Positions 8,380-17,806 of a DNA stretch of 53,754 nucleotides are shown one piece after another (position 1 is the stretch's first letter; the number at the start of each line of letters is the position of its first letter). Under the pieces are notes generated by a model. The model saw only the letters and a list, made by a program, of their open reading frames with translations. It was not told the origin of the DNA and did no database searches. This DNA is from an uncultured delta proteobacterium (lineage in GTDB: Bacteria > Desulfobacterota > Desulfobulbia > Desulfobulbales > Desulfocapsaceae), in NCBI GenBank assembly GCA_903875445.1, contig CAIQWD010000054.1, positions 1 through 53,754 of the forward strand. Direction: 5' to 3'. The position numbers and the translations under genes are program-made.

Positions 8380-9736
8380 TGATGACAGTGGTTTAGTGGA
8401 GATGCTTACCGATCAATTAACGGGTGGCGGTCATAGGGTGGTGTCTGCAGGTAATCTGCAGGAGGGGCTTTTGCTCCTGCGGCAGGAACCAATTGATATA
8501 GTTTTGCTCGATGTCCAGTTGCCGGACGGCAATGGCTTGGAATATATCCCGATGATAACGGGTGCAGCGACAAAACCGGAAGTGATCATCATTACCGGCC
8601 AGGGCGAGGCGGATGGCGCGGAAAAGGCAGTGGTCGGCGGCGCCTGGAGTTATATTGAAAAGCCCCATGTTATCCGTGAGTTGTCCTTGCAGCTTGCCCG
8701 TGTCCTGCAGTATCGCCGGGAAAAACAGAAGGTGACAACCGTCCTGGTATCGCTCAAGCGGGACAAGATCATCGGCAGCAGTCCCGCCATACGACGCTGT
8801 CTCGACCTGGTGGCCCGGGCCTCGGCAACCGATGTCAGCGTCCTCGTGAGCGGGCCGACCGGTACCGGTAAGGAGCTGTTTGCCAGGGCCATTCATGAGA
8901 ACAGCGCCAGGGCCGATAAAAACTTCGTCGTTGTCGATTGCGCGGCCCTACCGGAAACACTCATTGAAAGCACTCTTTTTGGGCATGTCAAAGGGGCTTT
9001 TACCAATGCCGAATCTCCCCGGGACGGCCTGGTGAAGCATGCCCATCAGGGAACACTTTTTCTCGATGAGGTGGGAGAGCTGCCGATCAACATCCAGAAA
9101 ACCTTTCTCCGCCTTCTGCAGGAGCATGAATATCGGCCGGTAGGGTCGTCAACGCAACAATACAGCGACTTCAGAGTAGTGGCTGCAACCAATAGAAATC
9201 TGTACGAATGTGTGCAAAAGGGTACTTTCCGAGAGGATCTGCTGTTCCGGTTGCAGGCCTTTACCATTGAACTGCCGGAATTGAAGAGTCGCCGGCAGGA
9301 TATTCGGGAGCTGGCACTGCATTTTACTGCCAAACTCTGTCAACGATACGGCATGGAGGTTAAAGGGGTTGCCGGGGATTTCCTCGATGTCTTGGACACC
9401 TACGAATGGCCGGGTAATGTCCGTGAACTCTACCAGACGATGGAGCATGTATTCACTAATCCGCTGCTCGGACCGACCTGTTTCGCCATTCACCTGCCGG
9501 AAAAATTCCGGGTGCAGCAGGCCCGTGCCGGGATCAAGGCGAAAATATCGGCGGGTATCGTTTCCCCCTGTGCCTTTCCGACCTGGCAGGATCATAAAAA
9601 TATCTGTGAGATAGAATACCTGCGCAGATTGAAATGTACCGCCGGCGGTAATGTTACCGAGGCGGCGCGGCTCTCCGGGATATCCAGAACGCGCCTCTAT
9701 CAGCTTTTTGAAAAACACGGTGTAGAGTTTTCCTGA
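8357..9736 (+). CDS. Sigma-54-dependent response regulator (NtrC family)
   Basis: Transcription activator of 459 aa: receiver about 1-120 with D52 and K102, AAA+ domain about 138-375, and Fis-type HTH at about 425-459 (GGNVTEAARLSGISRTRLYQ). Walker A is GPTGTGKE at 166-173 and Walker B is LFLDEVG at 234-240. The sigma-54 contact loop is GAFTNA (213-218) rather than the canonical GAFTGA. It is the cognate partner of the overlapping hybrid kinase: phosphorelay from H418 via D709 or directly to D52 is expected. Target promoters cannot be read from this window. The gene converges on the SGNH-like gene with only 23 nt between. Confidence 0.94.
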   Translation: MARILIIDDDSGLVEMLTDQLTGGGHRVVSAGNLQEGLLLLRQEPIDIVLLDVQLPDGNGLEYIPMITGAATKPEVIIITGQGEADGAEKAVVGGAWSYIEKPHVIRELSLQLARVLQYRREKQKVTTVLVSLKRDKIIGSSPAIRRCLDLVARASATDVSVLVSGPTGTGKELFARAIHENSARADKNFVVVDCAALPETLIESTLFGHVKGAFTNAESPRDGLVKHAHQGTLFLDEVGELPINIQKTFLRLLQEHEYRPVGSSTQQYSDFRVVAATNRNLYECVQKGTFREDLLFRLQAFTIELPELKSRRQDIRELALHFTAKLCQRYGMEVKGVAGDFLDVLDTYEWPGNVRELYQTMEHVFTNPLLGPTCFAIHLPEKFRVQQARAGIKAKISAGIVSPCAFPTWQDHKNICEIEYLRRLKCTAGGNVTEAARLSGISRTRLYQLFEKHGVEFS

Positions 9737-9759
9737 TGCCGGGGAACAGGGCTTTTTCT

Positions 9760-10983
9760 TTACTGCAGGATGTTGGCTGTTTCCTTTGGGTGATCGGCAC
9801 GATACTGCCGGCGCGCATGGCTAAAATTGACAAGATGCTGCTCAATCGTGTCGCCACGTAACTCAACGCCGAAGGTGTTTTGTTGCCCTTCCTGGCCTGC
9901 TGCAAACAGTTCTTCAAGAATCTTAAGCCCCACCTCACTGCGATAATGCGACTGTTCCCAATAATTCTGCATGCTGTCGTTACCGGTTGTCTGGGGGATT
10001 TCTTCAGTGGTAATGCGGTTAAAACCGGAAAAATCATAGAGCCGGATATCGCAGCCTCCCTGTCTTCTGGCATCGACCATTTTTACCAGGGCTCTTTTCC
10101 AGGCATCGAGGTCGTCCGTAAGGGTCGCCCAATAGGATAACTCGGCCAAGGCGTGGATCGGTTGAAGGTACAGGCGAAAGAGGGTGCCGCTTTGGCAGTA
10201 ATCACTCGTTACCTGGTCGAGCAGCTGGATAGTGGCGGCAACATCCTCAGGAGTTCCCAGAGGCTCCTTTTTCTTTAAGACCTCTTCAAAGGCCTTTTTC
10301 GTTCCACCTTCGTTCCGCATGATTACTTCCAGACACTGCGAAGATTTATGGCCGTAATATGCCAAAAGTGAGAAACAGCTTTGCTCGGATTTTCCCAATA
10401 CGATATTGAGAGCATCGCCGGTCATCGCCATCGAAATGGATCGTTTGATATTCAAAAAGGTACGGCGGATCGGGTAGGAAGCCCCTTCGGCCACCAGTTC
10501 CTTATTAAAATCGGTGTTCCCGGTTTTCTCCCTGAATTGCCAGCCATAGTCAAGACCCCAGACAACGATCTCCGGGCGGTGAAAGAAGGCTGTGTGCCTC
10601 AGCATGTTGACGGCATCGCCGACAGAGGCGCCACTGATGGCGAGATTGAAAACCCGCTTGCCGGTAAACAGCGGGCTCTCCGTCGGCAGGCCGATTTCGG
10701 TTCTCGAACTCCCAAGATAAACGACCTCGGGTTGGAAACGATAGGCGGCGTAGGTTTTGGCCCAGGGCATGATTTTTTGCTGTGCCGGGCTGAGTCGATG
10801 TAGCAGCGGGCTGTCCCATTGATGGATGAAATAGGGGTCAATCGTATAGTTCATGGTGACGATCAAACCAAGGAGTAACAGCGCCGATACACCTATTGCC
10901 AAAAAATAGATGGGCAAATTGCCCTTTTCGGAAGCATTGTTCATAGGCTCAGGCACACTAGAATTGCGCATAAATAAAATCAC
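9760..10983 (-). CDS. Membrane-anchored SGNH-like protein of acyltransferase operon
   Basis: A 407-aa protein with one N-terminal membrane segment (about residues 25-45, LPIYFLAIGVSALLLLGLIV) and a long extracytoplasmic domain. The stretch VVYLGSSRTEIG resembles the SGNH nucleophile block, NLAISGASVGD follows, and a C-terminal NYWEQSHYR could supply the histidine. It directly follows an MBOAT gene and overlaps it by 26 nt, as AlgJ/AlgX- or PatB-like proteins follow AlgI/PatA. The inferred role is transfer of acetyl groups to an exopolysaccharide or wall glycan outside the membrane. The start could instead be the ATG at 10971 or 10944. I see the motif pattern and the context; the substrate is unknown. 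Confidence 0.72.
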   Translation of the reverse strand: MILFMRNSSVPEPMNNASEKGNLPIYFLAIGVSALLLLGLIVTMNYTIDPYFIHQWDSPLLHRLSPAQQKIMPWAKTYAAYRFQPEVVYLGSSRTEIGLPTESPLFTGKRVFNLAISGASVGDAVNMLRHTAFFHRPEIVVWGLDYGWQFREKTGNTDFNKELVAEGASYPIRRTFLNIKRSISMAMTGDALNIVLGKSEQSCFSLLAYYGHKSSQCLEVIMRNEGGTKKAFEEVLKKKEPLGTPEDVAATIQLLDQVTSDYCQSGTLFRLYLQPIHALAELSYWATLTDDLDAWKRALVKMVDARRQGGCDIRLYDFSGFNRITTEEIPQTTGNDSMQNYWEQSHYRSEVGLKILEELFAAGQEGQQNTFGVELRGDTIEQHLVNFSHARRQYRADHPKETANILQ

Positions 10984-12408
10984 TGGTTCGCTCGATGCTC
11001 AAAATACAGAGGGCAAAGATGCAGCCGACTGCGATTCCCCACCGGATATTCGGCGACCATTTCACTGGGAAGATCGAAGGCGCAGAAGGTTTCATCTCGT
11101 GACCTTTCTCGGTGAAAAGAAACAGCTCGTTGGTATTGGGCAGATAAAAAGCAATAAGAGTGCCTGCGAGCAGTATGAGATAACCGGGAAAATCAATTTC
11201 CGTCACCGGGGAGATGCCATTTATCCCCACCATTCCGGCTAGTACCTTGAAGGCTGAAGTCACATTCTGCGCACGGAAAAAACACCAGGCAACCATCACC
11301 GCAAGAAAGGTAAGAGTTCTATTAATAGAATTTGTGAGCACCGTCGGTTGCCTGTACCTGTTTCGCATCGCATATTGCCAGCCATGCTGGATGCAAAGAT
11401 ACATACCATGCAGCCCGCCCCAGATAACAAATGTCCAATTGGCTCCATGCCATAAACCGCCCAGCAACATGGTCAAGATGAGATTGCGATGCGACTCAAT
11501 TGTCCCCGCCGGTTGCCACCGAGGGGTATGTAAAGATAATTACGAAGAAATCTGGAGAGGGAGATATGCCACCTCTGCCAAAAATCGCTGACGCTCGTGG
11601 CCTTATAAGGAGAATTGAAGTTAATGGGTATTCGCAAGCCCATTAATCGCGAGACCCCTATGGCCATATCGGAATAGCCGGAGAAATCAAAATAGAGTTG
11701 CAGGGTATAGGCGAGCATTCCTAGCCATGCCTGAAGGAATTGCGGGCTGCCACCGGCAAAAACCGGAGTAATTGCCGAGGCCAGATTGTCGGCAATCAGT
11801 AATTTTTTTCCCAGGCCAAAGACGAAGAGAGAAATACCGATGGCAAAATTATTGGACTTTACCTGGTAATTGTTTGAATCGGAAAACTGCGGTAGCATCT
11901 CCTGGTGATGGAGGATGGGGCCGGCAACAATATAGGGGAAGTAGGAGGCAAATAACAGATAGTGGGTGAAATTCAATTCCTTGATTTTCCCATGAGAGGC
12001 ATCAACTAATATGGAGATCTGGGTAAAGGTGAAAAAGGAAATCCCTACCGGCAGGATAATGTTGAGAAGAGGCATATGGCCCGAAGTGACATCGTTAAGA
12101 GATACAATAAAAAAGTTAACATATTTGAAGAAGCCGAGAAGGAGGAGGTTGAAAGCGATTGCGGCGGTCAACCACCACCTGCCGCTTGTTGGGGTTGCTG
12201 AGATTATCCGCTTGCAGGCAGAGTAATTAACAACAATCGATGTCAAGAGAATGGGGATAAATCGGTAATCCCACGAACCATAAAAGAAGAGGGATGCCAA
12301 AATGAGCCAAACTGCCGCCCATTGCCTGCTTTTTCGAGCAAAGAAATAAAAACCGAAGAGAGTAACAGGGAGAAAAAAAACAATAAATGAATAGGAATTG
12401 AACACCAT
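10958..12408 (-). pseudogene. MBOAT O-acyltransferase (AlgI/PatA-like), frameshifted
   Basis: Multi-pass membrane acyltransferase that moves acyl groups across the membrane for polysaccharide O-acetylation. The N-terminal part (12408 to 11473, 311 aa) runs to YIPLGGNRRG and then leaves frame. The rest (about 11500 to 10958) continues with RNLILTMLLGGLWHGANW, holding the invariant catalytic histidine. Adding one base to the C4 run at 11504-11507 (G4 in the coding strand) joins the parts into 483 aa, the normal family length, reading GGNRRGT-IESHRNLIL. As printed, the first product lacks the catalytic histidine and is inactive. The start at 12408 gives a typical first helix (MVFNSYSFIVFFLPV). 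The cause may be a real mutation, phase variation or a sequencing error. Confidence 0.87.
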
Positions 12409-12841
12409 AGTTACACCTTAACCGGTTTAATGGCAACTTGTCCTCAGGCAGCCATCCGTAAATGGATTGGGCTGGGCATGAATGTACTGCAATAGACTTT
12501 TTGACACACCTCGAAAACAATCACAAGAAGAAGACAGCGTGTTTCTTCATCCATCTATTCTTTTCCTTCCTTGTGCTCCTCGGCAACCATTATAGCGGTT
12601 TTTATAAGAGTCATAGTAACTGTTAACAAAAGCGTGTGCTGTTAACATTTGTTGACAGTTTTCGGGCCTAGAGGATTTCCGGCAATAATTAAGATCTTTC
12701 CATAACGTGCTGAAAACACATCAGATGCGAGTATCTCGCAGAGATTCATGGGCAAAATGGCACAGATGGTGCTTTTGCAGCGGGGGAAGGTCACAGTGTT
12801 CGCAATGGTTGACAATCGGATTTCAGTACTACGTGGAAGGT
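12409..12841. other. Intergenic region between divergent operons
   Basis: About 430 nt without a convincing gene, between the MBOAT gene (minus) and the chemotaxis-type operon (plus). It is AT-rich in the middle. It holds an imperfect inverted repeat at 12618-12660 and TTGACA boxes at 12652 and 12809 without good -10 partners. A 97-codon minus-strand open frame here (12227-12520) overlaps the MBOAT start and has no family features. Confidence 0.5.
12618..12660. promoter_or_regulatory. 13-bp imperfect inverted repeat, putative operator
   Basis: AACTGTTAACAAA at 12618-12630 pairs with TTTGTTGACAGTT at 12648-12660 with one mismatch. The centre contains a third TGTTAACA element (12640-12647). 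Three half-site-like GTTAAC/GTTGAC elements suggest a binding site for a dimeric regulator, located about 180 nt upstream of the chemotaxis-type operon. The regulator is unknown. Confidence 0.4.
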
Positions 12842-13243
12842 ATGAGGACATTTTTTTTCTCGGCGAGGCAAGAGACCTGCGCTACTGAGTGCCGGTGGTG
12901 GATATGCCCGCAGCGTTACTTAGCGGCGTTGCGGAAGATTGACAGTTTACGGAAGATAGAAATCTTTGATGAGGCGCCTTCCGGTTTCTCCCGGATTCCG
13001 GAAACATCCCCGAAAAATGGCGATCTGATAATCCTCTACGCTAAGAATTTGGATGATCTCGAGGCGATGTTGCGAGCCAGGGAATTATTCGACGGACTGA
13101 AAAAAATCCTGGTCGTCGCCGAGCAGACTCCGGGAGACGATAAAAGATATCATCTCCTGGAACCTCGATATATCACCCAATCTTGGCGAAATATCGATGA
13201 GTTGGAAGCGGTCATTCGTAAAATGTCAGGGTCGGTTCACTGA
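12842..13243 (+). CDS. Small conserved-looking protein upstream of triple-CheW gene
   Basis: Unrecognised protein of about 133 aa if it starts at the ATG at 12842. A GTG at 12833 and an open frame back to 12707 are also possible, but the earlier part is rich in W, C and R and looks non-coding. The C-terminal two thirds has alternating hydrophobic strands and helices (GDLIILYAKNLDDLEAML, GLKKILVVAEQ, ITQSWRNIDELEAVIRKM) reminiscent of a Rossmann-like or receiver-like fold, with no acceptor aspartate that I can place. The stop lies 20 nt before the triple-CheW gene, so it probably belongs to the same operon and to signalling. No function is assigned. Confidence 0.55.
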   Translation: MRTFFFSARQETCATECRWWICPQRYLAALRKIDSLRKIEIFDEAPSGFSRIPETSPKNGDLIILYAKNLDDLEAMLRARELFDGLKKILVVAEQTPGDDKRYHLLEPRYITQSWRNIDELEAVIRKMSGSVH

Positions 13244-13263
13244 TTATTACAAGGAGTACGGTG

Positions 13264-14796
13264 ATGGTACAACAGCAATTATTTGCCTCTTTTCTCCTCG
13301 ATAAATCGGAAGGCTTGGAAATTGCTCTGAGGGCGGAAAGCGTTGCCGAGGCTACCCCCGTCACCGGGCATATTCAACGTTTACCCGCAAGCCTTGATTT
13401 CGTCGAAGGTATCATGCATCTCAGGCAAGAAGCTATCCCGCTCATTAATCTGAAAAAAAGGCTGGGACTCGCCCAGCAGCAGTACGACGAGACTGCCAAG
13501 GTTGCGGTGGTTAAACTTTTCCACCGCCGTTACGGCTTACTCTTTGACGATATCAAGGAAGTTTTCGCGGTGAATCCGGCGGACATCCGCAAGGTGGACG
13601 GTGCCCTGCAGACCGACGATAAGATCATTTCCTCACTTATCACCCTGGAAAAGGGAGAAAGAACCGTCGAACTCCTCGATCTTAACAATCTTTTCCCCGG
13701 CAGTGCCATCGAACTTGAGAAAATCGGCGATGCCTTGCTGAACGATAACAAAGAGGCCAGAGTGACCCGCTATTCCCGGTATGTAATTTTTGCTTTTGCC
13801 AATCAATTGTATGGCGTTCCGGTAGAATACACGCAGGAGATCACTTTTTTCGATGCGGTCGAGCAGATGTATCGCGGCGGTGTTGAAGAGGAAAATCCGC
13901 AGTTCAGCAGTTCCATCAAGGATCTTTTTCAGCACAGCAATATCGACGGTTCTCTGACCTTGCGTGGGCGAAGAATTCCGGTGTTGAACGCCAGGAGACT
14001 TCTTGCCGGACCGGGTGTTGCGGGCGACGAATACCTGGGCGAGAAGACGAGGATTCTCGTGGTCTCGGACGACACCTTTGCGGTGGGCCTTATTGTTGAG
14101 GAGGTGAAGGCTATCGAGACCATTGCCGACGATGAAATTCTGCCTCTCGGAGGTGGAGGGAATACACCAATTACCGGGATTTATCAAAGAAAAGACGGCT
14201 CGAATATCATGTTGTTGAACATGGATATCTTGATCGATGGCCACTCCGACGAATTAAAAGCTCTGGCGCGTTTAAGCAGCGAAACCGAGGTGGTGAAGAC
14301 CAAAGGAAAAGAAGCGGTAAGCAGCGCCCACCATCTCATTACCGAAAACTGCTACCTGGTTTTTTGGATTGGTAAACACATGGCGGTGCAGCTCAAGGAT
14401 GTTCAGGAAATTATCGAAAAGACCGGGGTGCTGGGATTGCCCGGAGCAAGCACCTTCAAAAGCGGGGTGATTAACCTGCGCGGGCTGGTGGTTCCGGTGA
14501 TCAACCTTCGAGAATTTTACGGCTATCCCCCAGGGCAGAAGAACACGGGGGAACGAAAGCTCATTATCTGCAGAAGTGAAGCAACTACGGTGGCCCTGGA
14601 GGTGGATGGCATTGTGACGATTTACAAGCAGGAACAGTATCAACATACTTCATCGGTCAAGAAGGACCTGAACAAAAGGCGGGACACCCTCGACAGATTG
14701 ATAGTATACGAGCATGAAGAGCGGAGAAGTGAACATGTGCTGGTTGTCAACATTCACAATCTGATCCGCAATCATCTTGAGGTGGAGACCGCTTAA
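13264..14796 (+). CDS. Scaffold protein with three tandem CheW domains
   Basis: A 510-aa protein made of three CheW-like domains: about 3-155 (LRQEAIPLINLKKRLGL, LFDDIKEVFAVNPADI), about 170-335 (VIFAFANQLYGVPVEYTQEI, LRGRRIPVLNARRLL, VGLIVEEVKAIETI), and about 350-505 (YLVFWIGKHMAVQLKDVQEI, FKSGVINLRGLVVPVINLRE, VALEVDGIVTIYK). CheW couples chemoreceptors to the kinase CheA. A fused triple module would give several interfaces in one array position. The ATG at 13264 is 7 nt after AAGGAG; the GTG at 13261 is less well spaced. It is followed 53 nt later by a soluble chemoreceptor, but no cheA, cheY, cheR or cheB is in the window. Confidence 0.92.
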   Translation: MVQQQLFASFLLDKSEGLEIALRAESVAEATPVTGHIQRLPASLDFVEGIMHLRQEAIPLINLKKRLGLAQQQYDETAKVAVVKLFHRRYGLLFDDIKEVFAVNPADIRKVDGALQTDDKIISSLITLEKGERTVELLDLNNLFPGSAIELEKIGDALLNDNKEARVTRYSRYVIFAFANQLYGVPVEYTQEITFFDAVEQMYRGGVEEENPQFSSSIKDLFQHSNIDGSLTLRGRRIPVLNARRLLAGPGVAGDEYLGEKTRILVVSDDTFAVGLIVEEVKAIETIADDEILPLGGGGNTPITGIYQRKDGSNIMLLNMDILIDGHSDELKALARLSSETEVVKTKGKEAVSSAHHLITENCYLVFWIGKHMAVQLKDVQEIIEKTGVLGLPGASTFKSGVINLRGLVVPVINLREFYGYPPGQKNTGERKLIICRSEATTVALEVDGIVTIYKQEQYQHTSSVKKDLNKRRDTLDRLIVYEHEERRSEHVLVVNIHNLIRNHLEVETA

Positions 14797-14849
14797 GCCG
14801 CTTTTAAAAAACAACCTATCAACCCGATTGGAAGCAGGAGAGGTGAAAT

Positions 14850-17192
14850 ATGGAAAACAAGGAAAGGACAGCAATGGGACAGGACACGGCATGTTTAGAA
14901 CTGCTTTTGGAACCGAGTTATATCGTCGATGAGAAAAGAATGATCACCTGGGCCAACACGCCATTCCTGACACGATTCAAGCTTACCAGGGAGGCCCTTC
15001 TTGCCAGGATGAGTTGTGAAGAGGCTTGTCCCACGCAGCTTTGCGGGACCAAGGATTGTCCGGTCGAAAAGTCGAGAAGGATCAATAAACCGGTTTCCAC
15101 CGAGGTGATTTATAAGGATCGCGACCAGAGCATCACCTTTTTCACCAGCAAAGCCATCCCGATGAACGGCAGCGGCAATACCTTCGTGACGTTGCACGAT
15201 ATCAGCGAGCAAAAGGCAACCGAAGCCCGGCTGCGACAGCTATCAACCGATCTTGATGTTATCCCCACACCGATTATCGAGATCGACACCAAGTTTTCCA
15301 TCACCTTCATGAATCCGGCAGGGGCAGCTATTGCTGGGCTTACGGTCGACGAGGTGATCGGTAAAAAATGCTACGATCTTTTTAAGACGCCGCATTGCAA
15401 GACGGAAAAATGTGCCTGTACCCAGGCAATGAAAACCGATTCGGTGGTGACCGAACAGACCATCGCCAGGCCGAGGGATGGAGTCATCATACCGATCAAA
15501 TATACCGGTGCACCGGTCAAGGACGCCAAGGGCAATATCAAAGGGGCACTTGAATATATTCTCGATATGACCGAGGAGATAAAACAGAAGCAGGTAGCGG
15601 ACGAGAAGATCGAGAACCTCAACACCCTGCCGACACCGATTCTTGCTATAGATACCGAGTTCACCATCACCTACATGAATCCGGCCGGGGCCGCAGTCGT
15701 TGGTTCGACGCCGGATGAGGTGGTGGGGAAGAAGTGCTATGACCTGTTCAAAACCCCGCATTGTCGGACGGAAAAGTGCGCCCTGGGACGGGCGATGCGG
15801 ACCGATGCAGTGGTCACCGAGCAGACCATTGCCCGCCCGGCGGAAGGAGTCATTATTCCGATCAAGTATACCGGGGCGCCGATCAAGGATGCCAAGGGCA
15901 ATATCAAAGGGGCGCTGGAATATGTGCTCGATATGACGGAAGAAGCCAAGCAGCGACAGGCGGCCGATGAAAAGATCGAAAACCTCAATACCATTCCGAC
16001 GCCGATAATGTCCATCGACACCGACTACAACATCACCTTTATGAACCCGACGGGTGCGGCGGTACTGGGACGGACCCCGGATGAAGTGGTCGGCAGGAAA
16101 TGCTACGATCTCTTCATGACCGATCACTGCCGGACGGATAATTGCGCCTGCGGCAAGGCGATGCGCACCGATGCCATCGTCCAGGCAGAGACCATCGCCA
16201 AGCCGAATGGCAAGGTGATCCCGATTAAATATACCGCTTCGCCGATCAAGGATGCCAAGGGCAACATCAAGGGTGCCCTGGAATATATCGCCGATGTGAC
16301 CGCGGAAAAGGCGGTGGAAAAACTCATCGGCGAAGCGGTAAGCGATGTCGATGCACTGGTCGGCGAATCGAGGCGGGCGATGGAACAGGCCAAGGCCAAG
16401 GTGGATGAAATGAACATTCTCATCGACACCGAGGTGCGTAAGCTCGACGGTTCGCTGAAGACCGTCAAGGAGATGGTCGACAACTCCGGGGCGATGCTCA
16501 ATCTCTCGACGGAATCGAACCGACTTGCCGCCGACCTGTCGAAGGAGGCGGAGACCGGCAAAGCCGCCGGCAAGAACGCCGAGCAGAAGCTGGTGGATAT
16601 CAACAGCACCATGAAGAAAAACAATGAGATGGTCAGCGGCCTGGTAAGTCAGCTGGAGAAGATCTCCGGCTTTGTCGATATCATCAAGGATATCGCCTCG
16701 AAAACCAATCTCCTGGCCTTCAATGCGGCGATTGAGGCGGCAAGGGCGGGTGACGCCGGTCGCGGTTTTGCAGTCGTTGCCGATGAGGTTCGTAAACTCG
16801 CCGAGAACAGCTCGAAATCGGCGATTGATATCTCCATTATCGTCAAAAAAGTGGAAAAGGACTCATTGCAGACCATCAACGCCATGCAGGCCGGAATGAC
16901 TATGCTCGATGATGGCGGCAAGGTTATCAATACCGCCCTCGATTCGATGGAGACCATTTCTAAGGGAATCGAGACCATTTCCCAGGCGGTCGATGGCCTC
17001 AGTCAGCAGTCAAAAAATCTCTGCAGCAGTGGTCAGAGCGTCATGCTGGAGATCGAAAATGTGGCGATGTCCTCCAAAGAAAATCAGCGGTCGACCGGTG
17101 TTGTCAATAAATCCTTGGCCGAGACCGTCGGGGCCCTTGAGCGGCTGGTACAGTCGAACAAGCACCTTCAGGATGCGGTACAGAACCTCTAG
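14850..17192 (+). CDS. Soluble methyl-accepting chemotaxis protein with tandem PAS repeats
   Basis: Chemoreceptor of 780 aa with no transmembrane segment, so cytosolic. An N-terminal divergent PAS (about 15-125) carries a cysteine-rich patch ([17 protein letters not shown]). Three near-identical 122-residue PAS repeats follow (about 132-253, 254-375, 376-496), each with PTPI, a GKKCYDLF-type motif, a HC(K/R)T(E/D)xC cluster and IPIKYT. The C-terminal half is the MCP signalling coiled coil with the hairpin tip [20 protein letters not shown] near 620-640. Start: ATG at 14850 after GGAGAGGTGAAAT. Its likely partner is the triple-CheW protein just upstream. The cysteines suggest redox, metal or cofactor sensing, which is inference. 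Confidence 0.95.
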   Translation: MENKERTAMGQDTACLELLLEPSYIVDEKRMITWANTPFLTRFKLTREALLARMSCEEACPTQLCGTKDCPVEKSRRINKPVSTEVIYKDRDQSITFFTSKAIPMNGSGNTFVTLHDISEQKATEARLRQLSTDLDVIPTPIIEIDTKFSITFMNPAGAAIAGLTVDEVIGKKCYDLFKTPHCKTEKCACTQAMKTDSVVTEQTIARPRDGVIIPIKYTGAPVKDAKGNIKGALEYILDMTEEIKQKQVADEKIENLNTLPTPILAIDTEFTITYMNPAGAAVVGSTPDEVVGKKCYDLFKTPHCRTEKCALGRAMRTDAVVTEQTIARPAEGVIIPIKYTGAPIKDAKGNIKGALEYVLDMTEEAKQRQAADEKIENLNTIPTPIMSIDTDYNITFMNPTGAAVLGRTPDEVVGRKCYDLFMTDHCRTDNCACGKAMRTDAIVQAETIAKPNGKVIPIKYTASPIKDAKGNIKGALEYIADVTAEKAVEKLIGEAVSDVDALVGESRRAMEQAKAKVDEMNILIDTEVRKLDGSLKTVKEMVDNSGAMLNLSTESNRLAADLSKEAETGKAAGKNAEQKLVDINSTMKKNNEMVSGLVSQLEKISGFVDIIKDIASKTNLLAFNAAIEAARAGDAGRGFAVVADEVRKLAENSSKSAIDISIIVKKVEKDSLQTINAMQAGMTMLDDGGKVINTALDSMETISKGIETISQAVDGLSQQSKNLCSSGQSVMLEIENVAMSSKENQRSTGVVNKSLAETVGALERLVQSNKHLQDAVQNL
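15243..16340 (+). repeat. Three tandem 366-bp in-frame coding repeats (PAS modules)
   Basis: The modules repeat with an exact period of 366 nt: equivalent proline codons of the PTPI motif fall at 15264, 15630 and 15996. Units 1 and 2 and units 2 and 3 share long near-identical stretches at both DNA and protein level, for example [13 protein letters not shown]-type endings. This points to recent duplication and possible copy-number change by recombination. Confidence 0.9.
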
Positions 17193-17245
17193 ATTGCCGG
17201 TGGGCTGGTGCAAAGACCTTGCCGGGCCGGGGGTAGCGAAGCCGT

Positions 17246-17806
17246 ATGATCTTTGGCGATAAAATAATGACACCGCGCCTCAGGATGCGGCGCTTGGTCG
17301 AAGGGGACCTGCCTCTCTTTCTCGCCTGGAGTCACAGTGATACGGCACACGGAGAATATCTGACACCCGAGCGGATCGATGTTCGGGACGGCAGAGAGAC
17401 TATCGCCAGTGGAGCGTGCTGGCAGGAAGGGAACCGGGTCTTTCTCATTGAATTGAAAGACGCCATACCCATCGGCACCCTGCGCTACTGGCTGCGGCCG
17501 GAGCGCAGGAGTTGTGCGGTTATGGCGGTGAAAATTGCCGATCCCGAACAGCGCAATAAGGGCTACGGTACGGAGGCCCAGAAATATCTTATCATCCATC
17601 TTTTTTCGCGGCTGAAAGCCCGGAGTGTCGAAATGTATACCGACATCAACAACAGGCCGCAGCAGCGATGCCTTACAAAACTCGGCTTCGAATTGGTTGA
17701 AACCCTTAACTATGACGATCATCAGGTGAAGCGGGTCGGCCACCTGTTCAGGATGGATGTCGCTCACTTTTCCAATAACCCGGTGTATCGGTATCATTAT
17801 GAATAA
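17246..17806 (+). CDS. GNAT-family N-acetyltransferase (RimJ/RimL-like)
   Basis: Acetyl-CoA-dependent acetyltransferase, 186 aa. It begins TPRLRMRRLVEGDLPLF, typical of the RimJ/RimL branch, and has the acetyl-CoA-binding segment VKIADPEQRNKGYGTEAQ (Q/R-x-x-G-x-G/A type) and a C-terminal NNRPQQRCLTKLGFELVE motif. The acceptor could be a protein N-terminus, a lysine or a small molecule. The stop codon overlaps the start of a histone-deacetylase-family gene (ATGAATAA at 17799), which implies translational coupling. No strong ribosome-binding site precedes 17246; the ATG at 17267 is an alternative start. Confidence 0.85.
   Translation: MIFGDKIMTPRLRMRRLVEGDLPLFLAWSHSDTAHGEYLTPERIDVRDGRETIASGACWQEGNRVFLIELKDAIPIGTLRYWLRPERRSCAVMAVKIADPEQRNKGYGTEAQKYLIIHLFSRLKARSVEMYTDINNRPQQRCLTKLGFELVETLNYDDHQVKRVGHLFRMDVAHFSNNPVYRYHYE

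Noticed and set aside
12227-12520. Minus-strand open frame of 97 codons upstream of the MBOAT gene
   Set aside because: It overlaps the MBOAT start in another frame and has no ribosome-binding site or family pattern.
15243-16127. Minus-strand open frame of 294 codons
   Set aside because: It is antisense to the PAS repeats of the chemoreceptor, lacks family features, and repeats with the same period as the real gene.
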